64,000 nucleotides of DNA, from NCBI RefSeq assembly GCF_018918345.1, contig NZ_JAHLQI010000007.1, positions 49,635-113,634 on the forward strand, in the 5' to 3' direction. The position numbers were made by a program, and so were the translations under genes. Positions 55,573 to 62,882 of this stretch are shown piece after piece (positions within the stretch are counted from its first letter, which is position 1; each line of letters opens with the position of its first letter). The notes under the pieces were generated by a model. It was given only the letters and a program-made list of their open reading frames with translations, had not been told where the DNA came from and ran no database searches. The stretch is from Butyricicoccus intestinisimiae (lineage in GTDB: Bacteria > Bacillota > Clostridia > Oscillospirales > Butyricicoccaceae).

Positions 55573-56559
55573 CTACTTTACAGCGAATACGGTAGTCGTA
55601 TCGGCTCCTTGTTGTCCTCGTACATAGGTTGGAGCAACCCATTTTACAACCAGCTTCCGTTTCTTGCTGTCTCGCGGACCAGTCCAAAAACCTTGGAAAT
55701 GCCCTCTCCGGATATGTGCAATCGGTGAGCGTCTGTGTGATGCAGAGTTTGTATTTGTATTGCTGTTCTCGTATACCTTCTTTTGTTGGCGCAAAGTCGC
55801 ACCGATCCGGTATCCTACACGCCGCACTTTTGCAGGCTTTTGAGATTTTTTACCTGTTGTTTTGCGCGTTTTGGGAGTAGGAACACTGACAATATCAGAT
55901 CCAACCGATTGCAAATACAATATGATTTGTGCAGCATACAGTGGGAAAACAACCTCTGTAGACAGAATGCTGTTTTGTAATTTGGTTTCTCCGCTTGCTT
56001 TTCTCGACTCGTTGCAAAGATCAATCAGGGCATCTATCACGTCTTGTATAACAGCACCCTCTTTTAGGGGAATAAAAAACGCAGGTTGTTTTTCATCCTT
56101 ACTATCCCAGATCGTGAAAAAGAATGTATCAGCAACAGGAGAACATTTAAATAAATCATCCTGCTCAATTGTGATGAAAAAATTACCGGAAAAGAAATGC
56201 TTTTCTTCCCCTTTGTTTACACGAATAACGTGTTCTATTGATGGAACCTGCACGGCAATGCAGTGATACGGAAGATTTTTGAGTAGTTCTACCGGCAGTT
56301 GAGCATCACTTTTCATCTCTTTCGCCTGTTCAAACAACTCTTGAGATACCGTGTTGTCTACTTTATAAACAGCACGGTATTTACGCCATCGTGCAACGCA
56401 GAATAATTCCGCACCGTAATCTATAGAATCGTTGAGGCCCATACCAAGTCTTTGCAATTCCTTTCCGCAATTCAAGATTGTGTCGCAGACATTCCACCGC
56501 ACACCCATATCGTCATACTTTTTCTCACAGTCTAATGCGTACATGTTAACATCTGCCAC
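55573..56559 (-). CDS. AcrVA2-like candidate anti-CRISPR protein (328 aa)
   Basis: The C-terminal part IRRGHFQGFWTGPRDSKKRK followed by VVKWVAPTYVRG is the strongest mark of the AcrVA2-like family, widespread on mobile elements. AcrVA2 of Moraxella blocks Cas12a biosynthesis. The N-terminal 200 residues are alpha/beta, and a basic linker (KTRKTTGKKSQKPAKVRR) precedes the C-terminal domain. The start is GTG 56559 or ATG 56544; neither has a binding site, because an IS607 element lies immediately upstream and may have cut off the promoter or the first codons. Confidence 0.6.
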   Translation of the reverse strand: MADVNMYALDCEKKYDDMGVRWNVCDTILNCGKELQRLGMGLNDSIDYGAELFCVARWRKYRAVYKVDNTVSQELFEQAKEMKSDAQLPVELLKNLPYHCIAVQVPSIEHVIRVNKGEEKHFFSGNFFITIEQDDLFKCSPVADTFFFTIWDSKDEKQPAFFIPLKEGAVIQDVIDALIDLCNESRKASGETKLQNSILSTEVVFPLYAAQIILYLQSVGSDIVSVPTPKTRKTTGKKSQKPAKVRRVGYRIGATLRQQKKVYENSNTNTNSASHRRSPIAHIRRGHFQGFWTGPRDSKKRKLVVKWVAPTYVRGQQGADTTTVFAVK

Positions 56560-56738
56560 TCAAAATGTATTTAAACATACTCAAACACATCGAGAAATTG
56601 AAGTCCTCACGGATACTTCTTACTGCTTCAACGTGTATGCTTTGGCGATTACAAGTAATACGCTACTCACAGGTTCTTGTACACTCCACAGTCGTGAATT
56701 TCCGAAATAGCCTTCGGTACATACTTACGTTTGCTTGA

Positions 56739-57899
56739 TTATGCAACTTCGTAAGTTACAGCATCTCTAAGATTAAGACTTGCATTGAAATCTCTATCTT
56801 CGATATAGCCACAATCACAACGATACATTCTATCTGAAAGTTTTAAATCTTTCTTGATAGCACCGCAGCAGTGACACATCTTAGATGATGGATACCATCT
56901 GTCTACAACTCTTAACTCAATACCATTAGCATCACATTTAGCTTTTAACTTGGTTCTAAATTCATAAAACTTCTGCGATGCAACAGCTTTTGAAAGATGT
57001 CTGTTCTTCATCATTCCTGATACATTCAAATCTTCAATAGCTATATAAGATGGCTTGATTTTCACTATCTCAGCTATTGTCTTATTGATATAATCAGTAC
57101 GGATATTGTCTATCTTATGATAAAGTTTCTGTACCTTAAGCTTTTGTTTTTGTATATTTTTCTGAGTGGACTCTCCTTTCTTTAAATTCTCATACTTACG
57201 TGAGAGACATCTTTGTTCTCTACACAATTTCTTTTCTAATTTCTTGGCTCTTGCTGACTTATTGATGTTTTTATATATCTTACCGTCAGAAACAACTGCC
57301 AAATCCTTCAAGCCTAAGTCTATTCCAATACCATTATTACTGTTGTTAGCAATATTTATGTCTGGAATTTCCACAAGAACAGATACATAGTATCTACCTG
57401 CTTTAATGGATACGGTACCGCTTTTTATCTTCCATCCATCTTTAGTTGTGGGGATGTAACCTTTTTCTTTAATGCGTACCCAACCTAAAGTCGGTATTTT
57501 TATTCTATGTCTCTCGCAAGCTAAACCCTTTGGATTACCCCTTACAAAATACATTTTTACATCTGATTTGCCTTTCTTTTTGAAATTAGGAAAAGCACTC
57601 TGATGTTTAAAAAATCTTATAAAAGCAGTGCAACCATCTTCAATAGACTTCTTTACGGCTTTTGAAGATACTTCTTTGATCCATACTTTATCAGGATTAT
57701 TAGGAATATATTCATTATTGAGCCACACGCTAAAGCTTTTTCCAGTCATAAACTTTTCGCCTTTATTATGCAGCTCTTTGTTGTATCCAAGATAGAAGTT
57801 ATAGATGTATCTGCAAGTACCAATAGTTTTGTTGATTCTGACTTTCTGTTCATCTGTCGGGTTTATTTCTGTCTTGAAGCACTTTAGCAATTTCCTCAT
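56739..57899 (-). CDS. tnpB: TnpB of the IS607 element (386 aa)
   Basis: RuvC residues intact: Asp in GIDLGLKDLAVV, Glu in IAIEDLNVSGMM, Asp in DRDFNASLNL. Zinc ribbon CHCCG and CDCG. N-terminus FKTEINPTDEQKVRINKTI. RNA-guided nuclease of the same superfamily as Cas12, here serving IS607 maintenance. Confidence 0.93.
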   Translation of the reverse strand: MRKLLKCFKTEINPTDEQKVRINKTIGTCRYIYNFYLGYNKELHNKGEKFMTGKSFSVWLNNEYIPNNPDKVWIKEVSSKAVKKSIEDGCTAFIRFFKHQSAFPNFKKKGKSDVKMYFVRGNPKGLACERHRIKIPTLGWVRIKEKGYIPTTKDGWKIKSGTVSIKAGRYYVSVLVEIPDINIANNSNNGIGIDLGLKDLAVVSDGKIYKNINKSARAKKLEKKLCREQRCLSRKYENLKKGESTQKNIQKQKLKVQKLYHKIDNIRTDYINKTIAEIVKIKPSYIAIEDLNVSGMMKNRHLSKAVASQKFYEFRTKLKAKCDANGIELRVVDRWYPSSKMCHCCGAIKKDLKLSDRMYRCDCGYIEDRDFNASLNLRDAVTYEVA

Positions 57900-58500
57900 C
57901 TCCTTCTATTTGTTTTTTGTACTTACGAAGTCCATACAATCTACAAGAGAAAACGTGGAGTATGGATACAATATCCTGTACTAGTTCTTCTTGCGGTGAT
58001 AGGTCTTCGTTGTTCACTACCACTATGGCTGTATTGAACTTCATACAGAATTTTTCAAACCAATCATAACCAAATCTGATAAATCTATCTTTGTGTGTGA
58101 CTATGATGGTTTTAATTTTTTGTTCCATGACTTCATCTAATAATTGATTCCACTTCTTACGATTGTAATTAAGACCACTTCCGTAATCCTCAATACATTG
58201 ATCTACAATAATACCTTTAGCATTGCAAAACTGTCGTAAAAAAGCTACTTGGTTTTGCAAATTATCTTTTTGATTTCTTGTAGATACTCTGGCATAAATA
58301 ACAGTTTGGCGATTATCGTTTTCTATGTTTATACCCTTAAATTGAAGATATTGGTCGTAAGTGTAATAACGCCTATTAGTTGGAGTTCGATTTGCTTTTA
58401 GAATTCCTTCTCTATCCCAACGTTGTAACGTCTTGACAGAAACACCTAATAATTCAGCAAAATCTTTTGGCTTATAGTTAGTGATATTAGAAGTGTTCAT
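57850..58500 (-). CDS. tnpA: TnpA, IS607 serine recombinase (216 aa)
   Basis: ATG 58500 has GGAGG 8 nt upstream. MerR-like HTH at residues 10-50 (YKPKDFAELLGVSVKTLQRW), then a resolvase catalytic domain: VIYARVSTRNQKDNLQNQ (nucleophile Ser), IEDYGSGLNYNRKKW and VTHKDRFIRFGYDWFEK. Length and order match IS607 transposases. Likely active as far as visible. Confidence 0.93.
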   Translation of the reverse strand: MNTSNITNYKPKDFAELLGVSVKTLQRWDREGILKANRTPTNRRYYTYDQYLQFKGINIENDNRQTVIYARVSTRNQKDNLQNQVAFLRQFCNAKGIIVDQCIEDYGSGLNYNRKKWNQLLDEVMEQKIKTIIVTHKDRFIRFGYDWFEKFCMKFNTAIVVVNNEDLSPQEELVQDIVSILHVFSCRLYGLRKYKKQIEGDEEIAKVLQDRNKPDR

Positions 58501-58595
58501 TATAATATCCTCCATGAGTATATTATAACACATTTAATCACTAATGTCAATGTTTTTAGTTACTTAAAGAAATCTCCTTTCTTTTGTACTCGTCA

Positions 58596-59630
58596 CTACT
58601 TCAGCAATGCTAAACCAAAATTTTGCACTAAGTATACTGCACTCGTCAAGTTGCCAGAACCATCATACTGTCCGATTAGACTACACTTCGTGTCTGTACT
58701 CAGCAAAGTATAGCTTTGTGTCAAATCGCACGCTACTCCGTATGCAAATCGTGCAATCTGTTCTTGTGTTTGTGCAAGGTCAACAACAGACTTCCAATCC
58801 GTTAAGATGCACGCTTCCGCAGACAATACGCGGACCGCATTTCCTTGATGTAATTTTTTGCGTTTATGTACTTCGACATGATAATATGTACATGCGGCAT
58901 ATACCGTTTCGATATTACAGTCACAGATTGCAGCAGTTTTTTCTGTGTTCCGCACTTGAGAATACGTTTCTGCTATTTGTAAGTACCGCTGTTTACGTTC
59001 TTCTGTCATGCGCCGATGTCTCTTTTTTAATGGTACGCCGAATTGTTTACATGCTTTGTGTACAGTCGGCCGCCCGACTGAAAAATGTTTTTTTGTTTTC
59101 TCAACGTTACCATTCGCTTCATAGTAATCAGCAATTTGTTTTAACAAAGTATACTCATCCTCAGCAGATAAAACCTTCCGAGACTTTTTTGCGTCCGCAA
59201 AACCAGCACGCAGTAAATATTTTTGTATTGTTTGCAAAGCAAATCCAGTTTCCTTTGCGATTTCAGAAGCGGTCTTACCGGTGCTATACAGCGATAGTAT
59301 TTCTGATATGCTGCTGCCAGGCAAAGAGTTGCCGAAAGTTTGTGTGTTTTTATTACTCTCAACAGAAATACCGTGTCTGCGCAATACGTTAGATACTGTG
59401 TATACCGGCACGTGAAACAGTCGTGCTGTCTGTTTCACATTCTGTGTCTGTGCATAATTGCGAATAATTTCCTTTTGCTTGTCATCTGAGAGCAATTCAT
59501 CTAATTCTCCCGCGTTTGCTAGTGCACGGTGAGCAACATTGTATGGTATAGAACATACAGCCGCAGCCTCTCTCACTGATTTGCTATTGCGATATGTTTC
59601 GATCAAGGTATTTTTGTTGTAATCATACAT
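58596..59630 (-). CDS. Protein made of repeated helix-turn-helix units (344 aa)
   Basis: ATG 59630 has GAGGTAG upstream. At least five HTH-like units follow one another: YRNSKSVREAAAVCSIPYNV, QTQNVKQTARLFHVPVYTVS, TGKTASEIAKETGFALQTIQ, EKTKKHFSVGRPTVHKACKQ and EKTAAICDCNIETVYAA. The last 70 residues are a different, beta-containing domain. Such an array suggests binding to an extended DNA site. SPbeta-like phages have comparable large HTH regulators; no exact family assigned. Confidence 0.65.
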   Translation of the reverse strand: MYDYNKNTLIETYRNSKSVREAAAVCSIPYNVAHRALANAGELDELLSDDKQKEIIRNYAQTQNVKQTARLFHVPVYTVSNVLRRHGISVESNKNTQTFGNSLPGSSISEILSLYSTGKTASEIAKETGFALQTIQKYLLRAGFADAKKSRKVLSAEDEYTLLKQIADYYEANGNVEKTKKHFSVGRPTVHKACKQFGVPLKKRHRRMTEERKQRYLQIAETYSQVRNTEKTAAICDCNIETVYAACTYYHVEVHKRKKLHQGNAVRVLSAEACILTDWKSVVDLAQTQEQIARFAYGVACDLTQSYTLLSTDTKCSLIGQYDGSGNLTSAVYLVQNFGLALLK

Positions 59631-60075
59631 CAAAATCTACCTCATATCCTTGACTCAATTTAAACAATGTTTTTTCAGACAATCTTTCACCATTTTCCGC
59701 AGAAACTATTTTCTGTGTTGCTAGGTTACACAATGTAGCGGCATCATGTAACGACAATCCTTTTTCTTCTCGTGTTTGTTTTAATTTTCTTCCGAAAGAG
59801 AATTTGAAAAATTTATGTGTACGATAGCAATTACATATATCCTGTATTCGCAATAGCTTTTCATAGTCATTTCCATAAACAATTTTATCTAATGATACAT
59901 CAAGAGCATCACACCACTTGATAAATTTTTTAAAACTCGGAGCCTGCCCTTTTCTCTCAAAATTAGAAATAATAGGGGACCAATCATCCATAGCTTTGGC
60001 AAAATCCTCTATCGTGATGTCCGCTTTCATCCGAGCGAAGCGAAAATTTAATCCGATTTTTTCTTTCTGTATCAT
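59623..60075 (-). CDS. Double XRE-type regulator (150 aa)
   Basis: ATG 60075 has AAAGGAAA upstream and is placed 2 nt after the previous stop. HTH 1: ITIEDFAKAMDDWSPIISNF; HTH 2: LSLHDAATLCNLATQKIVSA. Each is followed by a LDVSLDKIV-like segment. Clearly a paralogue of the C-terminal part of the next gene. Confidence 0.75.
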   Translation of the reverse strand: MIQKEKIGLNFRFARMKADITIEDFAKAMDDWSPIISNFERKGQAPSFKKFIKWCDALDVSLDKIVYGNDYEKLLRIQDICNCYRTHKFFKFSFGRKLKQTREEKGLSLHDAATLCNLATQKIVSAENGERLSEKTLFKLSQGYEVDFDV

Positions 60076-60077
60076 TA

Positions 60078-60761
60078 CTACAGTTCTTTCCTTTCTGGTT
60101 CGCACAGAGATACACCATAAGACTCGCACAAAAGAAATAGACTCTGTTCTGACATTGTTGTATTTCCGCATTCTATTTTTCGTATTGTATCCTTGTTGAT
60201 ACTGCACAGTTTTGCTGCATCTTCTAACGATAATTTCTTTTCTTCTCGCATTCTTTTGAAAAAAGAAGCAAGATAGCTGCGATAATTATCGTTTTTTCGC
60301 ATCATTGTGCAGATGTGCCGGATGCTCAACATCTTTTTGTAATCATCTCCGTGAACAATCTCGTCTAATGATACACCAAGTATTTCACAACAGTGTATAA
60401 AGTTCTCAAATCCTAAAAGTTTTCTGCCTTGTTCTAAACTCGCAATAGCACTTTCACAAACGTTTAAATCCTTTGCAAATTTTCTTACCGATATATTGGA
60501 TCTAAATCTGGCATATCGGATATTCAATCCAATCTTCTCGTTTTTAGTTATTATGATACCTTCAACACAATTAAATTCGGCATCGTTTTCAGCCCGATTC
60601 TTAAATTCATGCTGTACAAACGTGACAAAATTGTAGTCGTAGTTTTCCTTTTCATCATCGCGCATCTGTTCGTACCATGAACTCTCCATGTTGTGCAGTA
60701 TCATCGAGTAATACTCACGTTCTGTTAATTCTTGCCCGTCATCTTTTCGTACAAATTTCAT
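60078..60761 (-). CDS. Double XRE-type regulator with acidic N-terminal domain (227 aa)
   Basis: AAGGAAA precedes ATG. Residues 1-70 (LTEREYYSMILHNMESSWYE, EKENYDYNFVTFVQHEF) form an acidic domain also present at the end of the gene at 60777. Residues 75-225 are two HTH units (ISVRKFAKDLNVCESAIASL and LSLEDAAKLCSINKDTIRKI), paralogous to 59623. A fusion of small acidic protein and regulator. Confidence 0.7.
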   Translation of the reverse strand: MKFVRKDDGQELTEREYYSMILHNMESSWYEQMRDDEKENYDYNFVTFVQHEFKNRAENDAEFNCVEGIIITKNEKIGLNIRYARFRSNISVRKFAKDLNVCESAIASLEQGRKLLGFENFIHCCEILGVSLDEIVHGDDYKKMLSIRHICTMMRKNDNYRSYLASFFKRMREEKKLSLEDAAKLCSINKDTIRKIECGNTTMSEQSLFLLCESYGVSLCEPERKEL

Positions 60762-60776
60762 ATTCGTTTCCTTCGA

Positions 60777-61430
60777 TTATATCAAATCGTTACCGTGTTC
60801 TCTTGTCCACTCATCTGCGATTTCTTTCTGGATTTTCCAATCCGAATATGTAGTGAACATATCATCCGATGCACACCAATCATCAAATTCCTGAGAAACA
60901 TAATCTTCAAAAGAAGAATATTCTTCCTTTTCATCTTCATCCATGCAGTCATCCCAGTTGTTCTTGAGTTCTCTCATAACAGATTCGTGATATTCTTTTT
61001 CTGTCATGGCGAATTCACCTGTTTCTTTGTAAACGTAATCATATTCTTTCATAATGCGCTCTCCTTTTCTCGATTTGTTACGTATTATTTCGTCCGCCTC
61101 ATCAGAAGATAAGTCTTCCCAGTCTATTGGTGGGTCAATAGGGAAAACGTAACTTATGCCAGTAGTCCACTTTCCGTTAAGTTCTTCTAGCCACGCATAT
61201 GGATCTTCTGGTTCAGCGTCCCAGCAGAGTGTGACATAATTGTCCTTTCCGATTTCCTTTGCATCGCATTCTGCACAGACTACGATAGAATATGGTTCTG
61301 TTTCGTTATCGAGCATATACCTGCTGATTTTGCCTTCCCATTCTCCGTACAGAGCATAATTATGTCCATGATATGTTAGCTTGATACCCTCGGCATGTTC
61401 CAGCGTGAGAGCTTCGGTTGTGTAATACAT
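60777..61430 (-). CDS. Fused small-protein ORF (217 aa), probably two former genes
   Basis: The first about 125 residues form one protein (GIKLTYHGHNYALYGEWEGK, ending WEDLSSDEADEIIRNKSRKG). Then, inside the frame, AAAGGAG followed by ATG (about 61053) starts MKEYDYVYKETGEF, a separate acidic protein related to the N-terminus of 60078. The related gene at 61434 stops right after the equivalent SDEVDKMIQKMHEEE, so a lost stop or in-frame indel has probably joined two genes here. Confidence 0.5.
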   Translation of the reverse strand: MYYTTEALTLEHAEGIKLTYHGHNYALYGEWEGKISRYMLDNETEPYSIVVCAECDAKEIGKDNYVTLCWDAEPEDPYAWLEELNGKWTTGISYVFPIDPPIDWEDLSSDEADEIIRNKSRKGERIMKEYDYVYKETGEFAMTEKEYHESVMRELKNNWDDCMDEDEKEEYSSFEDYVSQEFDDWCASDDMFTTYSDWKIQKEIADEWTREHGNDLI

Positions 61431-61433
61431 CGG

Positions 61434-61556
61434 TCATTCCTCCTCATGCATTTTCTGAATCATCTTATCTACTTCATCCGAAGTTAAGTTTCCCCAGTTT
61501 TCTGGTGGATAGATCTCATCAACAACGTAGCTCGGTACATATGCTTTGATTTTCAT
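61434..61556 (-). CDS. Small acidic protein (40 aa)
   Basis: ATG 61556 has AAGGAG 9 nt upstream. KIKAYVPSYVVDEIYPPENW, then LTSDEVDKMIQKM. Its C-terminal half equals the junction region of the preceding fused gene, so they share a domain. Unknown function. Confidence 0.5.
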   Translation of the reverse strand: MKIKAYVPSYVVDEIYPPENWGNLTSDEVDKMIQKMHEEE

Positions 61557-61569
61557 ATTCATTTTCTCC

Positions 61570-62346
61570 TTAATCAATATAGTCTTTCCACTTGTCTGTC
61601 CCGAAAGCCTTTGTAAATATTTTGTCTCGGTCTTGAGTCCCCAAAAATTCGTACAACGGCATTCCCGGATCGAGAATTTTATAACTGTCCTCAATTAAAG
61701 CAAATGTGGAGGCAAGACTGTTTTTTTCGACATCTTCTGTCGTTACATGTTTTTTAAACTCATTCGGATGATCTAACATATACTGATTTGGCAAAAGCTC
61801 TACCAGAATTTGTTTTGCCCCTCCGAATCTGTGTTCCTGTACATGTCTGTCATATGTACCGCAAAACTCATGTTCAGCGTAATACCTTCCTTCAAAAGTC
61901 CAATATCTTTGTGTTATGTTCTGACATGTCATATTTGTCATGTAAATCATAAACTGATCTACATTCATGCCGACTTCTTTTAGAACATAATCTGCCGGTG
62001 CAAACCTTCGTTTGCCGTGCAGTTCATAGTAATTGATAGGGTTCCATCCTCTGTATGAGCCTTGTGCTGTTGTCGTAAGCTCGTAATAAAACAACTGCAT
62101 CGGCACTGCCATAGTGGCATATCCGTACAACGTATTTGTCGGAACATCCAATGCGTTCACCATATGAATCTTTCTAAGATTCCAAGAAGCCTCTTTTATC
62201 TTTCCTTCTTTTTCTTTTTCAGGATCGTAGAGAGACTGCTGCTGTCTGAGATATTCTTCTCCTTGTTTTATCTTTGCTCGTCTCTGTCTTGGCTTATCTG
62301 TCGCAAGCAACGCTCCGAATAAGCCCCATGCCAACCAATCTAGCAT
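61570..62346 (-). CDS. Hypothetical protein (258 aa)
   Basis: An N-terminal hydrophobic start (LDWLAWGLFGALLA), a charged helix (RQRRAKIKQGEEYLRQQQSL), then a Tyr/Met-rich globular part. May be membrane-associated through its first 15 residues. AAGGA is 14 nt from ATG, somewhat far. No family recognised. Confidence 0.5.
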   Translation of the reverse strand: MLDWLAWGLFGALLATDKPRQRRAKIKQGEEYLRQQQSLYDPEKEKEGKIKEASWNLRKIHMVNALDVPTNTLYGYATMAVPMQLFYYELTTTAQGSYRGWNPINYYELHGKRRFAPADYVLKEVGMNVDQFMIYMTNMTCQNITQRYWTFEGRYYAEHEFCGTYDRHVQEHRFGGAKQILVELLPNQYMLDHPNEFKKHVTTEDVEKNSLASTFALIEDSYKILDPGMPLYEFLGTQDRDKIFTKAFGTDKWKDYID

Positions 62347-62406
62347 ATTTCATTCCAAAATCCTTTCTATATTTGTATAATATCTACATATATTATACCT
62401 TATTTA

Positions 62407-62709
62407 TTATGTATTGACAACCGAATTGAGGGAAGATTCGTACCACACAATGTCTTCCGAGATGCTGGCTGCATCTATGATCCCATACCCCAATCTCGTA
62501 CCACGCTGTGCGTCAAACAGTTGGTAAAACAACCCTTCACAATCCAGTCCTTCAAGCAAATCCTCGCACGTATCTCCCGTTGTGATGCCTTCGAATGTTC
62601 CATCCCACGGATTGTTTGCCCAGTGTTCAAGCTGCAATCCATCAGCATTTCCTGTGTATCTGTTATCCTCCGATGTGACGATCATTACATACTTGTAATT
62701 CGTTTTCAT
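62407..62709 (-). CDS. Hypothetical protein (100 aa)
   Basis: KYVMIVTSEDNRYTGNADGL, then beta strands and acidic loops; ends ISEDIVWYESSLNSV. AGGAG is 14 nt from the ATG at 62709 but 8 nt from an in-frame ACG at 62715 (ACG AAA ATG), so the start may be ACG. No family recognised. Confidence 0.5.
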   Translation of the reverse strand: MKTNYKYVMIVTSEDNRYTGNADGLQLEHWANNPWDGTFEGITTGDTCEDLLEGLDCEGLFYQLFDAQRGTRLGYGIIDAASISEDIVWYESSLNSVVNT

Positions 62710-62740
62710 TTTCGTAACTACATCTCCTATCCAACATCAA

Positions 62741-62882
62741 TCAAAACGGAACAACGCCGGACGCATCAAAATCATCTGGCGTTTTGTCCGTATACTTACA
62801 AACTTCTCGTACAATCCACGATGTGTCAATTTCCTCGCGGTCTTTTTCACTCGTCACGATGTGTGTCGCAATCCGTGTGAAG
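62741..62882 (-). pseudogene. 3' fragment of a gene cut by the right-hand IS
   Basis: The frame enters from the IS right end and reads RIATHIVTSEKDREEIDTSW, CKYTDKTPDDFDASG, ending VVPF. There is no start codon. The acidic end with a terminal PF resembles SSB-type tails, but this is weak. The 5' part must lie beyond the element, outside the window. Confidence 0.55.

Larger units (their letters stand above)
56575..58560 (-). mobile_element. IS607-family element (tnpA + tnpB)
   Basis: Ends are estimated from gene context. It contains a serine recombinase TnpA with MerR-like HTH and a TnpB that overlaps it by 50 nt. The 180 bp beyond tnpB (56575-56738) should encode the guide RNA. The element separates the multi-HTH gene from the AcrVA2-like gene. 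Confidence 0.8.
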
